A stretch of DNA of 64,000 bases from Candidatus Litorirhabdus singularis (GTDB lineage Bacteria > Pseudomonadota > Gammaproteobacteria > Pseudomonadales > Halieaceae). Shown piece after piece: positions 9,648 through 18,100 of this stretch. The notes beneath the pieces were generated by a model, which did no database searches, had not been told where the DNA came from, and saw only the letters and a list, made by a program, of their open reading frames with translations. Location of the stretch: contig NZ_SHNN01000001.1 in the NCBI RefSeq assembly GCF_026262625.1, forward strand, positions 682,001 through 746,000, in the 5' to 3' direction. The position numbers and the translations under genes were made by a program. Each line of letters begins with the position of its first letter. Within the stretch, counting starts at the first letter, position 1.

Positions 9648-9832
9648 TTATCTAAAAAACCCAATACCTCAAAGTCTTCCTACGGGAGTAACGAGCCGAC
9701 TATTTAACTTCCTAGAACTCAAAAAATCGATATCGGGAGGAAAAACCTCAATAAATTATTGGCCATAAGCGGTAATATCAGCCTCCAATTAAGGCGCGTT
9801 AGCGATAACTTAAACAAAGGAGATAGTGAATC

Positions 9833-11458
9833 GTGGCAATGAATTTTGGCGATCTGTACGACTACGTTGATGAGCAGCTGAGTCCCGATACCGTAGTCCT
9901 GATCGAAGAGGATGAAGAGGGTACCGGCCGCGTGTTTACCTCAGGTCAGATGCGCGACAGCAGCAATAATCTCGCTCGACAGCTCATTGCTATGGGTGGC
10001 GAGCCGGGGGACAAAGTTGCGATTTATTCCAAAAATCGTGCGGAGTATATTCAGGCATTGATTGCAGTTTTTAAGGCGCGTCTGGTACATGTGAATGTCA
10101 ATTTCCGTTACGGGCCTCAGGAATTGCAGTACCTGCTAGAAAACAGCGACGCGCGATTCGTGGTGTTCGAATCTGACTACGCGGATAATGTGAATGCTAT
10201 TCGTCCCCAGCTTCCTCTGGTAAAGCAATTCATTGAAATTTGTGATGAAGACAAGCCTGCCTTTGATTGGGCTGCCTCATTCAATGAACTGAGTGAAACA
10301 GGCAGCGGCGAAAAATTACAGATAGAAAGATCACCCGAAGATCAGATCTTCCTCTATACCGGAGGTACCACTGGCATGCCCAAGGCGGCGATGTGGGAGC
10401 AATATAACTTATGGAATATGATCGGCGTAAACCAAAAAAATCCCGAGATGCCGTCACCACAGTTGCCGGAAGAATTGGCACTCAGGCCAGAAGGTGGCGG
10501 CGCCAACGCTCTGGTCATAATGCCTCTGATGCACGGGGCTGGCCTGTATACCGTGATCAACGCTCTGGGCTACGGCAATACGTGTGTGTTATTGCGCACT
10601 CGTAGTTTTGATGCCGGCGTCGCCTTACGATGTATTGAAAAACATGGCATAGCGGCGATCACTATTGCCGGTGACGCATTTGCTCAACCTATCATCAAGG
10701 CCATGGATGTGGCGCAAGGTGCGTTCAGCCTGGCAAGCCTGAGGTTTGTCATTTCCAGCGCAATGATTTTTAGCCCCCACAACAAAAAGGCGTTACTTAA
10801 GCACTGTCCCGAAATCACGATCGTAGACAATATGGCCTCGTCCGAGTCATCAACATCTGCCTATGCCCGCTCTAACAGCGATTCTTCGCTTGAGGACGGC
10901 GCAGTGAAAATGCAGCTAGCTCCCAATGCCAAGGTGTTTACTAAAGATTTAAAGGAGGTGCAGGCTGGCAGTGGTGAGACTGGCTTTCTGGCTATCTCCG
11001 GCACTTTGCCGCTGGGCTATTACAAAGATGAACAGAAAACGGCAGAGACATTTATCACAGTCGATGGACTGCGTTACTCCATTCCAGGCGATTGGGTAGA
11101 GTTACATGCAGATAGCAGCCTGACATTCCTGGGCCGTGGCAATGTGTGTATTAACTCTGCTGGTGAGAAAATCTATCCCGATGAAATTGAGGCGACATTG
11201 AAGTCTCACGATTTAGTGGATGATTGCCTGGTGGTAGGCGTTCCCGACGAGAGATGGGGGCAGGCAGTAACGGCAGTTGTGCAATTAGCCGCTGACAGGC
11301 AAGTGGAGGCTGATACTTTGCGGGAACATGTTCGCCAGTTCGTAGCAGGTTATAAAGTTCCCAAACATGTTTTGTACGTGGACAAAGTGTTTCGTGGGGC
11401 AAATGGCAAAGCCGACTATCAGGCCACCAAGGCGCTTGCGGAGAAGGAACTGTCCTGA
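9833..11458 (+). CDS. Acyl-CoA synthetase (AMP-forming, ANL superfamily, FadD-like)
   Basis: Activates a carboxylic acid to its CoA thioester via an acyl-adenylate. The P-loop LYTGGTTGMPKAAMW is of the kind found in actinobacterial FadD3/FadD19-type ligases, which act on sterol side-chain or ring remnants and long-chain acids; the substrate here cannot be read from sequence. Also visible are DNMASSESST (A5-like), GDWVELHADSSLTFLGRG (A7/A8) and the catalytic lysine region GANGKADYQ near the end. GTG at 9833 is preferred because AAAGGAG stands ten bases upstream; the ATG at 9839 is 16 bases away. It is monocistronic and follows the tRNA repeat region. Confidence 0.9.
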   Translation: MAMNFGDLYDYVDEQLSPDTVVLIEEDEEGTGRVFTSGQMRDSSNNLARQLIAMGGEPGDKVAIYSKNRAEYIQALIAVFKARLVHVNVNFRYGPQELQYLLENSDARFVVFESDYADNVNAIRPQLPLVKQFIEICDEDKPAFDWAASFNELSETGSGEKLQIERSPEDQIFLYTGGTTGMPKAAMWEQYNLWNMIGVNQKNPEMPSPQLPEELALRPEGGGANALVIMPLMHGAGLYTVINALGYGNTCVLLRTRSFDAGVALRCIEKHGIAAITIAGDAFAQPIIKAMDVAQGAFSLASLRFVISSAMIFSPHNKKALLKHCPEITIVDNMASSESSTSAYARSNSDSSLEDGAVKMQLAPNAKVFTKDLKEVQAGSGETGFLAISGTLPLGYYKDEQKTAETFITVDGLRYSIPGDWVELHADSSLTFLGRGNVCINSAGEKIYPDEIEATLKSHDLVDDCLVVGVPDERWGQAVTAVVQLAADRQVEADTLREHVRQFVAGYKVPKHVLYVDKVFRGANGKADYQATKALAEKELS

Positions 11459-11722
11459 TTTGCGAGGGCAGAGCGCCTTAGGTCAGCTTAACTGTGGGTA
11501 AGCCCAGCTCGGTTCCTACGCAGTGGCAACAGTAACCGCAGGCTACCAAGCGCCCTGAGAGGCTAACGGGCAGTACTGTGACTCGTGTCGTGCATGAATT
11601 CTTATACGCTTATTCCTGGCCCATTATTCTTCCATCAATTTTGGGAGATTAACTGGGCGATACTCTACTAACAACATAGACGGCATGTGGCGCCCAACTG
11701 CGTCACAATTAGCTAGAACCCT

Positions 11723-11754
11723 AATGTCTGCTTTCGCCTACAAGCAGTCGTTAG
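11723..11754. repeat. Small palindromic repeat, copy 1 (GCTTTCGCCTA family)
   Basis: The core TCTGCTTTCGCCTACAAGCA forms a short hairpin (CTGCTT/AAGCAG). Related copies lie at 12722-12741, 12879-12908 and 13703-13768. It resembles the AATGTC-GCTTT-...-AAGC-GACATT hairpins scattered in many gammaproteobacterial genomes. Confidence 0.5.
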
Positions 11755-11780
11755 AGTATAAGGAGTTCATCGGCTTTATG

Positions 11781-11810
11781 AGCAAAAGCAAACGGCCCCC
11801 GAAGGAGCCG
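11781..11810 (-). terminator. Rho-independent terminator of the PEP-CTERM gene 11870-12547
   Basis: On the minus strand CGGCTCC-TTCG-GGGGCCG is followed by TTTGCTTTTGC; it lies 60 bp downstream of the stop. Confidence 0.75.
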
Positions 11811-11869
11811 CTGCGCTTGATGACTATCTCCGTCGCTGGAGGCGTTGGACGACAGCAGGCTTGAAAGGA

Positions 11870-12547
11870 CTAAACCTTGGCACCACGCTTTCGGCGATTC
11901 ATCCACAGGCTGACCAAACCCAACCCGAGCAGGGTTAGGGTTGCCGGCGCTGGTACCGACTCCGCATCGCGCACGAAGTATGCTCCCGCGCTTCCAAATG
12001 GTTCATCCAGCAGTGTTGTCTTATATGCCGTAGCGAAAACCGCCGCCTCAGCTCCCGGGTCAAGCAATTCGGTGATATTAACCTCCGGTGAAAACGCCGC
12101 AGGGGGTGTAAGACAACCAGCCGCGCTTAACGGGTCGCAATCACGGGATGACGTCCACCCGTAAAGATATCTGGTATCATCATCTTGGCTGATGGGTGTA
12201 AAATCGCCAAAAAAACGCGCGGCTAACCCTACGGCCGTGGCAAGCGAAAACCGATCAATCGAGGGAGCCGCACTGCTAAGGCCCGTGTACGTATTAAACA
12301 ACTCCTGCACCGTCTGCACTGATGCCCAAGACCAACCCTCAAGGGAGTAACCTTTAACTTCACTGGTCCTAGTACAGACGCCCTCAGGGCATTGTGTATT
12401 TATCGTGTTCCAGGTGACGCTTGTGAACAAATTAACCTGCGCCCACTCTTGATTGCCGACGACTACGGTGTCTGTTATGGGTATCGCATGGGCTGGTAAG
12501 ACAGAAGCTAAGATTGATAACAGGAAAGCGCAGCGCAGTAATTTCAT
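11870..12547 (-). CDS. PEP-CTERM sorting-domain protein
   Basis: Exported protein of 225 aa predicted to be handled by an exosortase. The signal peptide ends near AHA (residue 21). The C-terminus has the sorting signal VPAPATLTLLGLGLVSLW followed by NRRKR: VPxP motif, membrane helix, basic tail. The middle region (about 22-195) has no recognised domain and four cysteines, probably surface exposed. AAGGA stands nine bases before the ATG. It has its own sigma-54 promoter, upstream 17-bp elements and terminator. No exosortase gene is present in the window. Confidence 0.9.
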   Translation of the reverse strand: MKLLRCAFLLSILASVLPAHAIPITDTVVVGNQEWAQVNLFTSVTWNTINTQCPEGVCTRTSEVKGYSLEGWSWASVQTVQELFNTYTGLSSAAPSIDRFSLATAVGLAARFFGDFTPISQDDDTRYLYGWTSSRDCDPLSAAGCLTPPAAFSPEVNITELLDPGAEAAVFATAYKTTLLDEPFGSAGAYFVRDAESVPAPATLTLLGLGLVSLWMNRRKRGAKV

Positions 12548-12583
12548 TTCTCATCCTTGCATTAATAGTTCTCTTTTGTGTGA

Positions 12584-12599
12584 GGCAAAATGTATGCCA
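12584..12599 (-). promoter_or_regulatory. Sigma-54 (-24/-12) promoter of PEP-CTERM gene 11870-12547
   Basis: On the minus strand TGGCATACATTTTGCC matches TGGCAC-N5-TTGC with exactly ten bases between the GG and GC dinucleotides. It lies 37 bp before the start codon. Confidence 0.75.
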
Positions 12600-12660
12600 A
12601 TAAAAAACTTAAATAAAAACATAGGCTTAGTACTTGTATACTAGACACCTAAATCGAAAG

Positions 12661-12677
12661 TGTAAAAAAACCTGACA
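12661..12677 (-). promoter_or_regulatory. 17-bp upstream element, proximal copy (PEP-CTERM gene 1)
   Basis: On the minus strand TGTCAGGTTTTTTTACA, an imperfect inverted repeat (TGTcAg...tTtACA). Its centre is about 72 bp upstream of the -24 GG. The same 17-bp pattern stands in front of the other two CTERM genes. Confidence 0.7.
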
Positions 12678-12721
12678 CTTATAACCCCTAGTTATATGTG
12701 GTTATTCACATAACGTCGCAT

Positions 12722-12741
12722 GTGAGGTGAAAGCGGTCGTT
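12722..12741. repeat. Small palindromic repeat, copy 2 (inverted)
   Basis: GAGGTGAAAGCGG is the reverse complement of the GCTTTCGCCT-type core; the same text recurs at 13703. Confidence 0.45.
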
Positions 12742-12819
12742 GCGCCAGCTTTGGTACGTGAAAACGCTCCATAACAACGGTTTATATAGGATTAGACACT
12801 AATAGTCCGCAGTTCTAAG

Positions 12820-12836
12820 TGTAAAGTTTTCTGACA
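12820..12836 (-). promoter_or_regulatory. 17-bp upstream element, distal copy (PEP-CTERM gene 1)
   Basis: On the minus strand TGTCAGAAAACTTTACA, same 17-bp length and orientation as the proximal copy, 159 bp further upstream. Confidence 0.6.
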
Positions 12837-12878
12837 AAGCGGAAATGTCGCATAAGAGGTGTTAGCAGACATGGTCAG

Positions 12879-12908
12879 AATGACTGCTTTCGCCTAACAG
12901 CGGACATT
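12879..12908. repeat. Small palindromic repeat, copy 3
   Basis: TGACTGCTTTCGCCTAACAG with flanks AATG and GGACATT gives a near-perfect inverted repeat of about ten bp per arm. Confidence 0.5.
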
Positions 12909-12928
12909 AGAAACCTCAAATTTCAGGC

Positions 12929-12953
12929 AAAATAAAACCCGCTCTGTGGCGGG
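12929..12953 (-). terminator. Rho-independent terminator of PEP-CTERM gene 12976-13518
   Basis: On the minus strand CCCGC-CACAGA-GCGGG is followed by TTTTATTTT, 22 bp after the stop codon. Confidence 0.85.
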
Positions 12954-12975
12954 CTGTCAGGCAGCGGGCCTAATT

Positions 12976-13518
12976 CTATGAATGCTGTTTGCGTCTTGAC
13001 CAGCCAAGGCCAGCGAGTCCCAAGCCGAATAGGGCGAGAGTAGCGGGCGCTGGAACTGGTGAGGAAGAATCAATTCGTATTCCATAGTTGTTCAATACGC
13101 CGATCCAGCCCACACCGTCAAAAGTTCCGGGACCGCCACTGACAGCCCCGACCCAGTAATTGGTCCCTGCAATAAAGGTATTTACGCCGGACAAGGCTTC
13201 CGTTCTAACTTCACTTACCTGAGGGCCGGTGTTAGGGGCATTGAGCAAAACAGACTCTATCAAAGTACCCTTAGTACCAGCGGTGTCGTTATACAGATTA
13301 AAAGTTATTGTAGGTGAGCCGAAACGAAGTAAGTTAGCAGCTAAGCTGGTTGCCGTACCGGTTCCTGTGGCGGTGAATTGATAGCTAATTTCATTGGTTC
13401 GAACTATGGTACCGGTGCTTTTAAAGAGGTCGATATTGTCGAATATGATTGTCGCGTTTGCCGCTCCAGCCCATACCGTAATCGCTAATATCGCCAGCAT
13501 TCTAGTAAATACTTTCAT
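12976..13518 (-). CDS. PEP-CTERM sorting-domain protein
   Basis: Exported 180-aa protein. The signal peptide ends at ANA (residue 22). The body is Thr/Gly/Asn/Ser-rich, beta-type, without recognised enzyme motifs. The sorting signal VPAPATLALFGLGLAGLG plus SRRKQHS is at the C-terminus. It is not in an operon with its same-strand neighbour: each has its own terminator and sigma-54 promoter. The body differs from the 225-aa protein, so the two are unlikely to be recent duplicates. Confidence 0.9.
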   Translation of the reverse strand: MKVFTRMLAILAITVWAGAANATIIFDNIDLFKSTGTIVRTNEISYQFTATGTGTATSLAANLLRFGSPTITFNLYNDTAGTKGTLIESVLLNAPNTGPQVSEVRTEALSGVNTFIAGTNYWVGAVSGGPGTFDGVGWIGVLNNYGIRIDSSSPVPAPATLALFGLGLAGLGWSRRKQHS

Positions 13519-13570
13519 GTTAGTTTCACCCTTAGACTTATATAATCTTTAATTCGTTATCTAAGGGCAA

Positions 13571-13585
13571 GCAATATTCATACCA
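13571..13585 (-). promoter_or_regulatory. Sigma-54 (-24/-12) promoter of PEP-CTERM gene 12976-13518
   Basis: On the minus strand TGGTATGAATATTGC, with ten bases between GG and GC; 53 bp before the start codon. Confidence 0.72.
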
Positions 13586-13638
13586 CCCTAATGATTACTA
13601 CGCCTCCCGCTCTTCGAGCCTTTAATATAATCTGAAGT

Positions 13639-13655
13639 TGTAAAGAATCCTGACA
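13639..13655 (-). promoter_or_regulatory. 17-bp upstream element of PEP-CTERM gene 12976-13518
   Basis: On the minus strand TGTCAGGATTCTTTACA. The centre is about 63 bp upstream of the -24 GG. Confidence 0.7.
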
Positions 13656-13702
13656 CAATAACCCTATAGAATAAAGGGCTGTTAGCATCTGGTAAGGCTG
13701 CT

Positions 13703-13768
13703 ATGAGGTGAAAGCGGACGCTACGTCACTCTTGGAATCCAAGTAGGCCTAACGTCGGCTTTCGCCTA
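13703..13768. repeat. Small palindromic repeat, copy 4 (both arms)
   Basis: ATGAGGTGAAAGCGGACG at the left and AACGTCGGCTTTCGCCTA at the right form inverted arms around a 30-bp centre; this looks like the most complete copy. Confidence 0.5.
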
Positions 13769-13911
13769 TTTTGAGAGGTTATAGCTATTGTAGTAGGCTA
13801 CACGTCTACTGTCGGTCTTTCACTTCTGGCGAGAAAGGGGTGGTGAAAGGGGTTCTAGCCCTTTTCCGGTATTGCCGAAATTAGCTCTGACCCCATATTC
13901 CTGGAGGCTCT

Positions 13912-14475
13912 ATGTATACCAAGCTTATGGTTACCATCGCGTTGGCTGCGTTTTTTTCAACCACGGTTCAAGCCGAGCCGTTCTTCGCCCAAAGGGTGCT
14001 TCAAGGTGTCACTTTCCAGGTAGAGAGTCCCCATGACAGCTCGATCAATCAGGTGATCGTTCGCGCCAATATGTCCGGAGATTCCTTGGGGCAGATGCAA
14101 GCAGAGGCTGATGGCACCATCACCAATGTCGAGATCGAGGATCTCAACGCGGATGGCTACCCTGAAATTTACATCTACGTTAATTCGGCGGGCAGCGGCT
14201 CCTATGGGTCGCTGATCGCATACGCGTCCAACCGGAATAAATCTCTGAGCGAGGTTTATCTTCCATCGATAGAAGACAGCCCGGAGATTTCGCGGGGGTA
14301 CATGGGCCATGATGAATTCTTCGTTGGTGAGGGAACTTTTGTGCGCCGCTTTCCCCTCTACCAGAATGGCGACACCAACTCCAAGTCAACTGGCGGCACG
14401 CGGCAGATCCAGTACAAACTGTTGGCCGGGGAGGCAGGATGGATTTTGCGTCAGGACCGGGTCGTGGAATTTTGA
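13912..14475 (+). CDS. PliI-type periplasmic inhibitor of I-type (invertebrate) lysozyme
   Basis: Periplasmic protein (187 aa) expected to block the active site of host I-type lysozyme. The signal peptide ends at VQA (residue 21). The conserved core is visible: DLNADGYPEIYIYVNSAGSG, SYGSLIAYASN, KSLSEVYLP, GYMGHDEF and RRFPLY. The Ser-Gly-Ser-Tyr-Gly loop corresponds to the lysozyme-contacting region of the family. GGAGG lies about eight bases before the ATG. It stands alone, 394 bp from the divergent PEP-CTERM gene. Identity rests on recalled family motifs, not on a search. Confidence 0.72.
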   Translation: MYTKLMVTIALAAFFSTTVQAEPFFAQRVLQGVTFQVESPHDSSINQVIVRANMSGDSLGQMQAEADGTITNVEIEDLNADGYPEIYIYVNSAGSGSYGSLIAYASNRNKSLSEVYLPSIEDSPEISRGYMGHDEFFVGEGTFVRRFPLYQNGDTNSKSTGGTRQIQYKLLAGEAGWILRQDRVVEF

Positions 14476-14805
14476 TTCGACATTATCGACAACTGGATTT
14501 TCCACGCACCTATTTTCGAGTGAGGGAATCACCAGTTACCACATCAGTGATGCCCGGGTTTGGTTTAACAAGCGGCGGTTATACCAGCCGCCGCACGATT
14601 CAGATCGACATAGCCGTGAAGTTCGGCGCGCTCTAAGAGTACATATTGGAGTCCACCCAGGCTCAAAACAGACCCCTGCCAGGAAACTCAAACGCGGGCT
14701 ACCCCTCCGTCAGGCGTTATACTTACTGCAGTGCTATAGTTGCAAAGAGATTAGCAGAGCCGCCACTGCGGCCTGCTGCATACTGTAAGTTGAGGCGCGA
14801 TCACT
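14476..14805. other. Gene-poor interval with a possible receptor gene remnant
   Basis: No intact gene. In frame 14502-14636 a stretch ending GGYTSRRTIQIDIAVKF resembles the last strand of an Oar/TonB-dependent-receptor-like barrel and may be a leftover of a deleted gene. Nothing else is recognised. Confidence 0.3.
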
Positions 14806-15141
14806 ATGGGTGGATCATCCCAAGAACTGTATGATTCGGCAAAGCCATCACCGACGGATACTAGGGAAAATGTAAAATTGCTGGGTTGTATCACTTGCGA
14901 CGGCCCGGTTGCCTCCACGGCCAGCCAATGTAACGCCTGTGGTTCTCCGCTGTCCGGTAAAGAATTGAAATACATCGCGCGGCATAAGCCAGGCCCGGAT
15001 ATTCAGGGCATGCTCAAATGGTGGGGAATATGGAGCCTCGGAATTTTTGCTCTTGGAGGTTTTACTTTCAGCGTAGCGCCCACTTTGGCAATTATCGCAG
15101 TCAGTATGGTGTATCTGATAAGAATACTCCGCGCTTACTAA
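14806..15141 (+). CDS. Zinc-ribbon double-pass membrane protein, function unknown
   Basis: A 111-aa protein with a Cys4 zinc ribbon at about 27-46 (CITCDGPV...CNACGSPL), then two hydrophobic helices (about 70-86 and 88-107). GAGG lies some ten bases before the ATG. The N-terminus is polar and cytoplasmic. No family is recognised; such ribbons on small membrane proteins are often regulatory or scaffold parts. It converges with the AsmA-like gene, ending 34 bp from it. Confidence 0.6.
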   Translation: MGGSSQELYDSAKPSPTDTRENVKLLGCITCDGPVASTASQCNACGSPLSGKELKYIARHKPGPDIQGMLKWWGIWSLGIFALGGFTFSVAPTLAIIAVSMVYLIRILRAY

Positions 15142-15175
15142 GCTGCCTGCGGTGTAACCACGCTCTGATACGAGA

Positions 15176-18100
15176 CTACGGTGACGGGCACACCAGCGGC
15201 GACGACGCGATGGGTTGTTCACTAACGCATATATTCTCGCGTATTTTCACCCGTATAGCTTCGCAAGGGTCTGCGCTCGCCAGCACCCGGTTGTACATGC
15301 TTTCTCCCAAGATAGACATACCCACCGTCATATAGGCAGCCCAGCTCCTGAACAGCAAGCTGCCGGTATTGGGAACTATCTGCGGATGGCTCAACGGACC
15401 CTGAACGCTGACCGTATTGGAAAACGCGTTTCCAATCGAGATTCCCATTCCCTCCCGGCTTCTGGAGCGGAAGCTGGCCTTGATCTGCTCTCTACCAAGA
15501 TCAACTTCCATTTTACCCAACAGGTTGGCAGAGCGCGTGCGAGCTGCATAACCATAGGGTGTTATACCTACACCGTCTTTGAAGGTTCCCAGGGTAATAG
15601 CACAATTTAACTTTGGGGCTCTATGCTTGGCGCTCGGGATCAACCCTTTGACCAGGCTGCCAGCAACATCGGCCGTCAGAAAACCGATGCGGCCAAAATT
15701 GAAGGGCCCCTGACCCAACTCCAAATAGACCAGACCGTCAAGATTAGCCGCCAATGCAGCGGCATTGTCACCCTCACTGCGTAATTCAAAGTAGCCGCTT
15801 TGCGGATAACTCTGCTTCGCGCCGGTTTTGTACACGTCCTTGAAGCGCGCCAGGAGGCTAGCCTGAGGGGGATGCTGCACGCCGGCGTAGCGAACTTCCA
15901 GCAAGGCTTCACCACCATTAAGCGCTCCCACGCCAGCGTCAAATGACAGCGTGCCATCACGTAGGTTGGCCGCATAGGTTACATCCCGGGCAGTACCGGC
16001 CTGGCTGCGGATATGCTCCAGTGAGCCGTATAGCTTCACATTGAAACGACTCAGCAGGCTCAGATCATAGGGATCAGGGCGAAACACCGTGGTGCCCGAG
16101 GCCATACCTTTTGCATCACTGGAGTTCAACTGTCGATAAGGCGCGCTCAGTAATTCACGGACGGCTTCGGTAGTCGCGCGGGTAGCTTCCTGCAATAACG
16201 AGAGCTGCGCAGGTGGTTCAGCAGGTACCTTTACGACGCTCTCCCAAGGCTCAAGATTCAGCGTACCGGCTACCAGATTCAAGTCAATTTCTGCAGGATC
16301 GCCCCGGGTATAACTCAGCTCTCCACGCAGGTCACTGCCCGCCCAGACAAAGGCGCCAAGGTTGACGTCAACGCCATCGGCGCGGCGCGTAATATCCGCC
16401 TCAACATAACGCCGCTCATCCAACTGTTGACGCTTATTCGCCGCGGATTCAAGTCGCAGCTGAACCTGCAGATCGTTAACCAGATCTGTGAGGCTGCGAC
16501 CGTGACTGGCGATTTTCAATCCACCCTGCAAGAGAGGATTCGGGAGATCTGGGTTTGGCTGCAGCAAGCCTTCGAGTACTAACCCCTTAAAGTCAGCTGA
16601 CGCATTCAACGCGGTTTCCTCTGCATGCCAGTCGAGTTGCGCCTGACTGCTTACCTGGGCCCCTTCGTAATCAAAGTCGAGTTTGCTCACCCGAAACGCG
16701 TCTCTTTCGGCGTCAATGGTCATTGCAAGGTCGTGAACTTCAATACCACCGTATGTCACTTTTCCGGCATCAAGTGAAATCCTCGAAGCGCCCAGTTCGC
16801 GCAAAAAATCCAGTGGATCAGACTGCGGGTCAGAGGCTGGCAGAGAGTCAATCACTGGTCCGAGGTCAAGCTGGCTCGACCGCAACCCAGCGATTAGCCA
16901 GGGCGTTCTGTTGGCCTGCATGCTGATATCGCCGGTAACGTCCTGACTCAGCGAGGCGATTCTTAGCTCCGATATCTTTACACCAATAATACGGCTACTC
17001 CCAAGAATCAAACTAGCATGGCCCGCGAGCCCTATCTCGCTGTCAGTTGCTTCGTTCCTACTCCAACCATTTTCTGGAAGTAGTTTAACCGACAGATCTG
17101 CAGAGCCACGCATGGCCGTAAATATATCCTCCAGACCTTCGCCTGTACTGGTGAACTCAAGCGACCCATTGGTACGACTGTCCAAGCCATACCCGTCCTG
17201 ACCGAAAGTACGGTCCAGGTTGAGGTTCCGAAGTAGAATATCGAGTTTGACCTGAATGGGCTGGGCAGGCTGGTTTTCCCAGCTCAGCAGCATATCCAAC
17301 TCACCGCCGGTGTGGCCCTGAAGTTCAGCTTCAAGTTTACCTCCGGCAGCATCGCGAACCACCTTTATGCTGCTGCCAGCAAGATCCGCAATCGGAATTT
17401 TTATCGCTTCGAGCTCAATATCCCAATTCAGGTCAACGCCAGGATAACGCAGTAGAAACGCCGGCATGGCGACTCCTACTTGAGTGTCATCATCGGATGG
17501 GTTGAACATAAAACTGAGATCCAGCCCTCCTCCGCGCAGCGTAGTGTGAAGCCTACGATCACCCCCGCCGGCAAACTCCAGTCGCCCGAAGATGGCTGCG
17601 CTGCCTACTTCCAGCTGCAACGGCTGCAATACCAGTGACTTGGGACTGCGATCCAGTTGCGCTTTAAATAGCAGCGGAGTCCGCGTCTCCCCGAGGTGAA
17701 AGCCGGCCAGAGCAAACGCACCCTCTAGATCATCGACTAACGCACCCCAGCTACTACCTCGTCCGCTGACGCTGGCCGTACCCTCCTGCCATAACCATTG
17801 TGCATTCAAACGACTGGGTAGCAGACCCTTACCGTCTTCAGACGCAGTCAGCCGAGCTTCAAGCTCTAAGCTCAAACCCTGATCAAGATTGTGCAACCCG
17901 CCAGACCAGTTCAACACTCCACCCGGTCCGTGACTGATGGCAGATTCTACCTGCAGTCCACTCTCACCCGAGCTGAAAATTACCCTGTTATCAGTCAATG
18001 CGTCTCCGCTAATGGTCAGGCTGGAGATTTCCAGAATCGCCTGATGGCGGGGTAGAGCCAACTGAGGCACAGGCTTGAGTAGTTTTTCTTCCAGTGAGCT

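Larger units (their letters stand above)
11459..11869. other. Gene-free interval between acyl-CoA ligase and PEP-CTERM gene
   Basis: No convincing gene. It holds one copy of a small palindromic repeat (11723-11754) and the terminator of the PEP-CTERM gene (11781-11810). No clear terminator is seen for the acyl-CoA ligase. Confidence 0.6.

Noticed and set aside
9167-9664. 165-aa minus-strand open frame with 26-residue repeats over the tRNA-Phe region
   Set aside because: The periodicity comes from the 78-bp DNA repeat (a multiple of three) and the frame runs antisense through the tRNA; no ribosome site or family.
14502-14636. Outer-membrane receptor gene
   Set aside because: Only about 40 residues resemble a barrel end and the terminal aromatic residue is not last; kept only as a possible remnant in the interval note.
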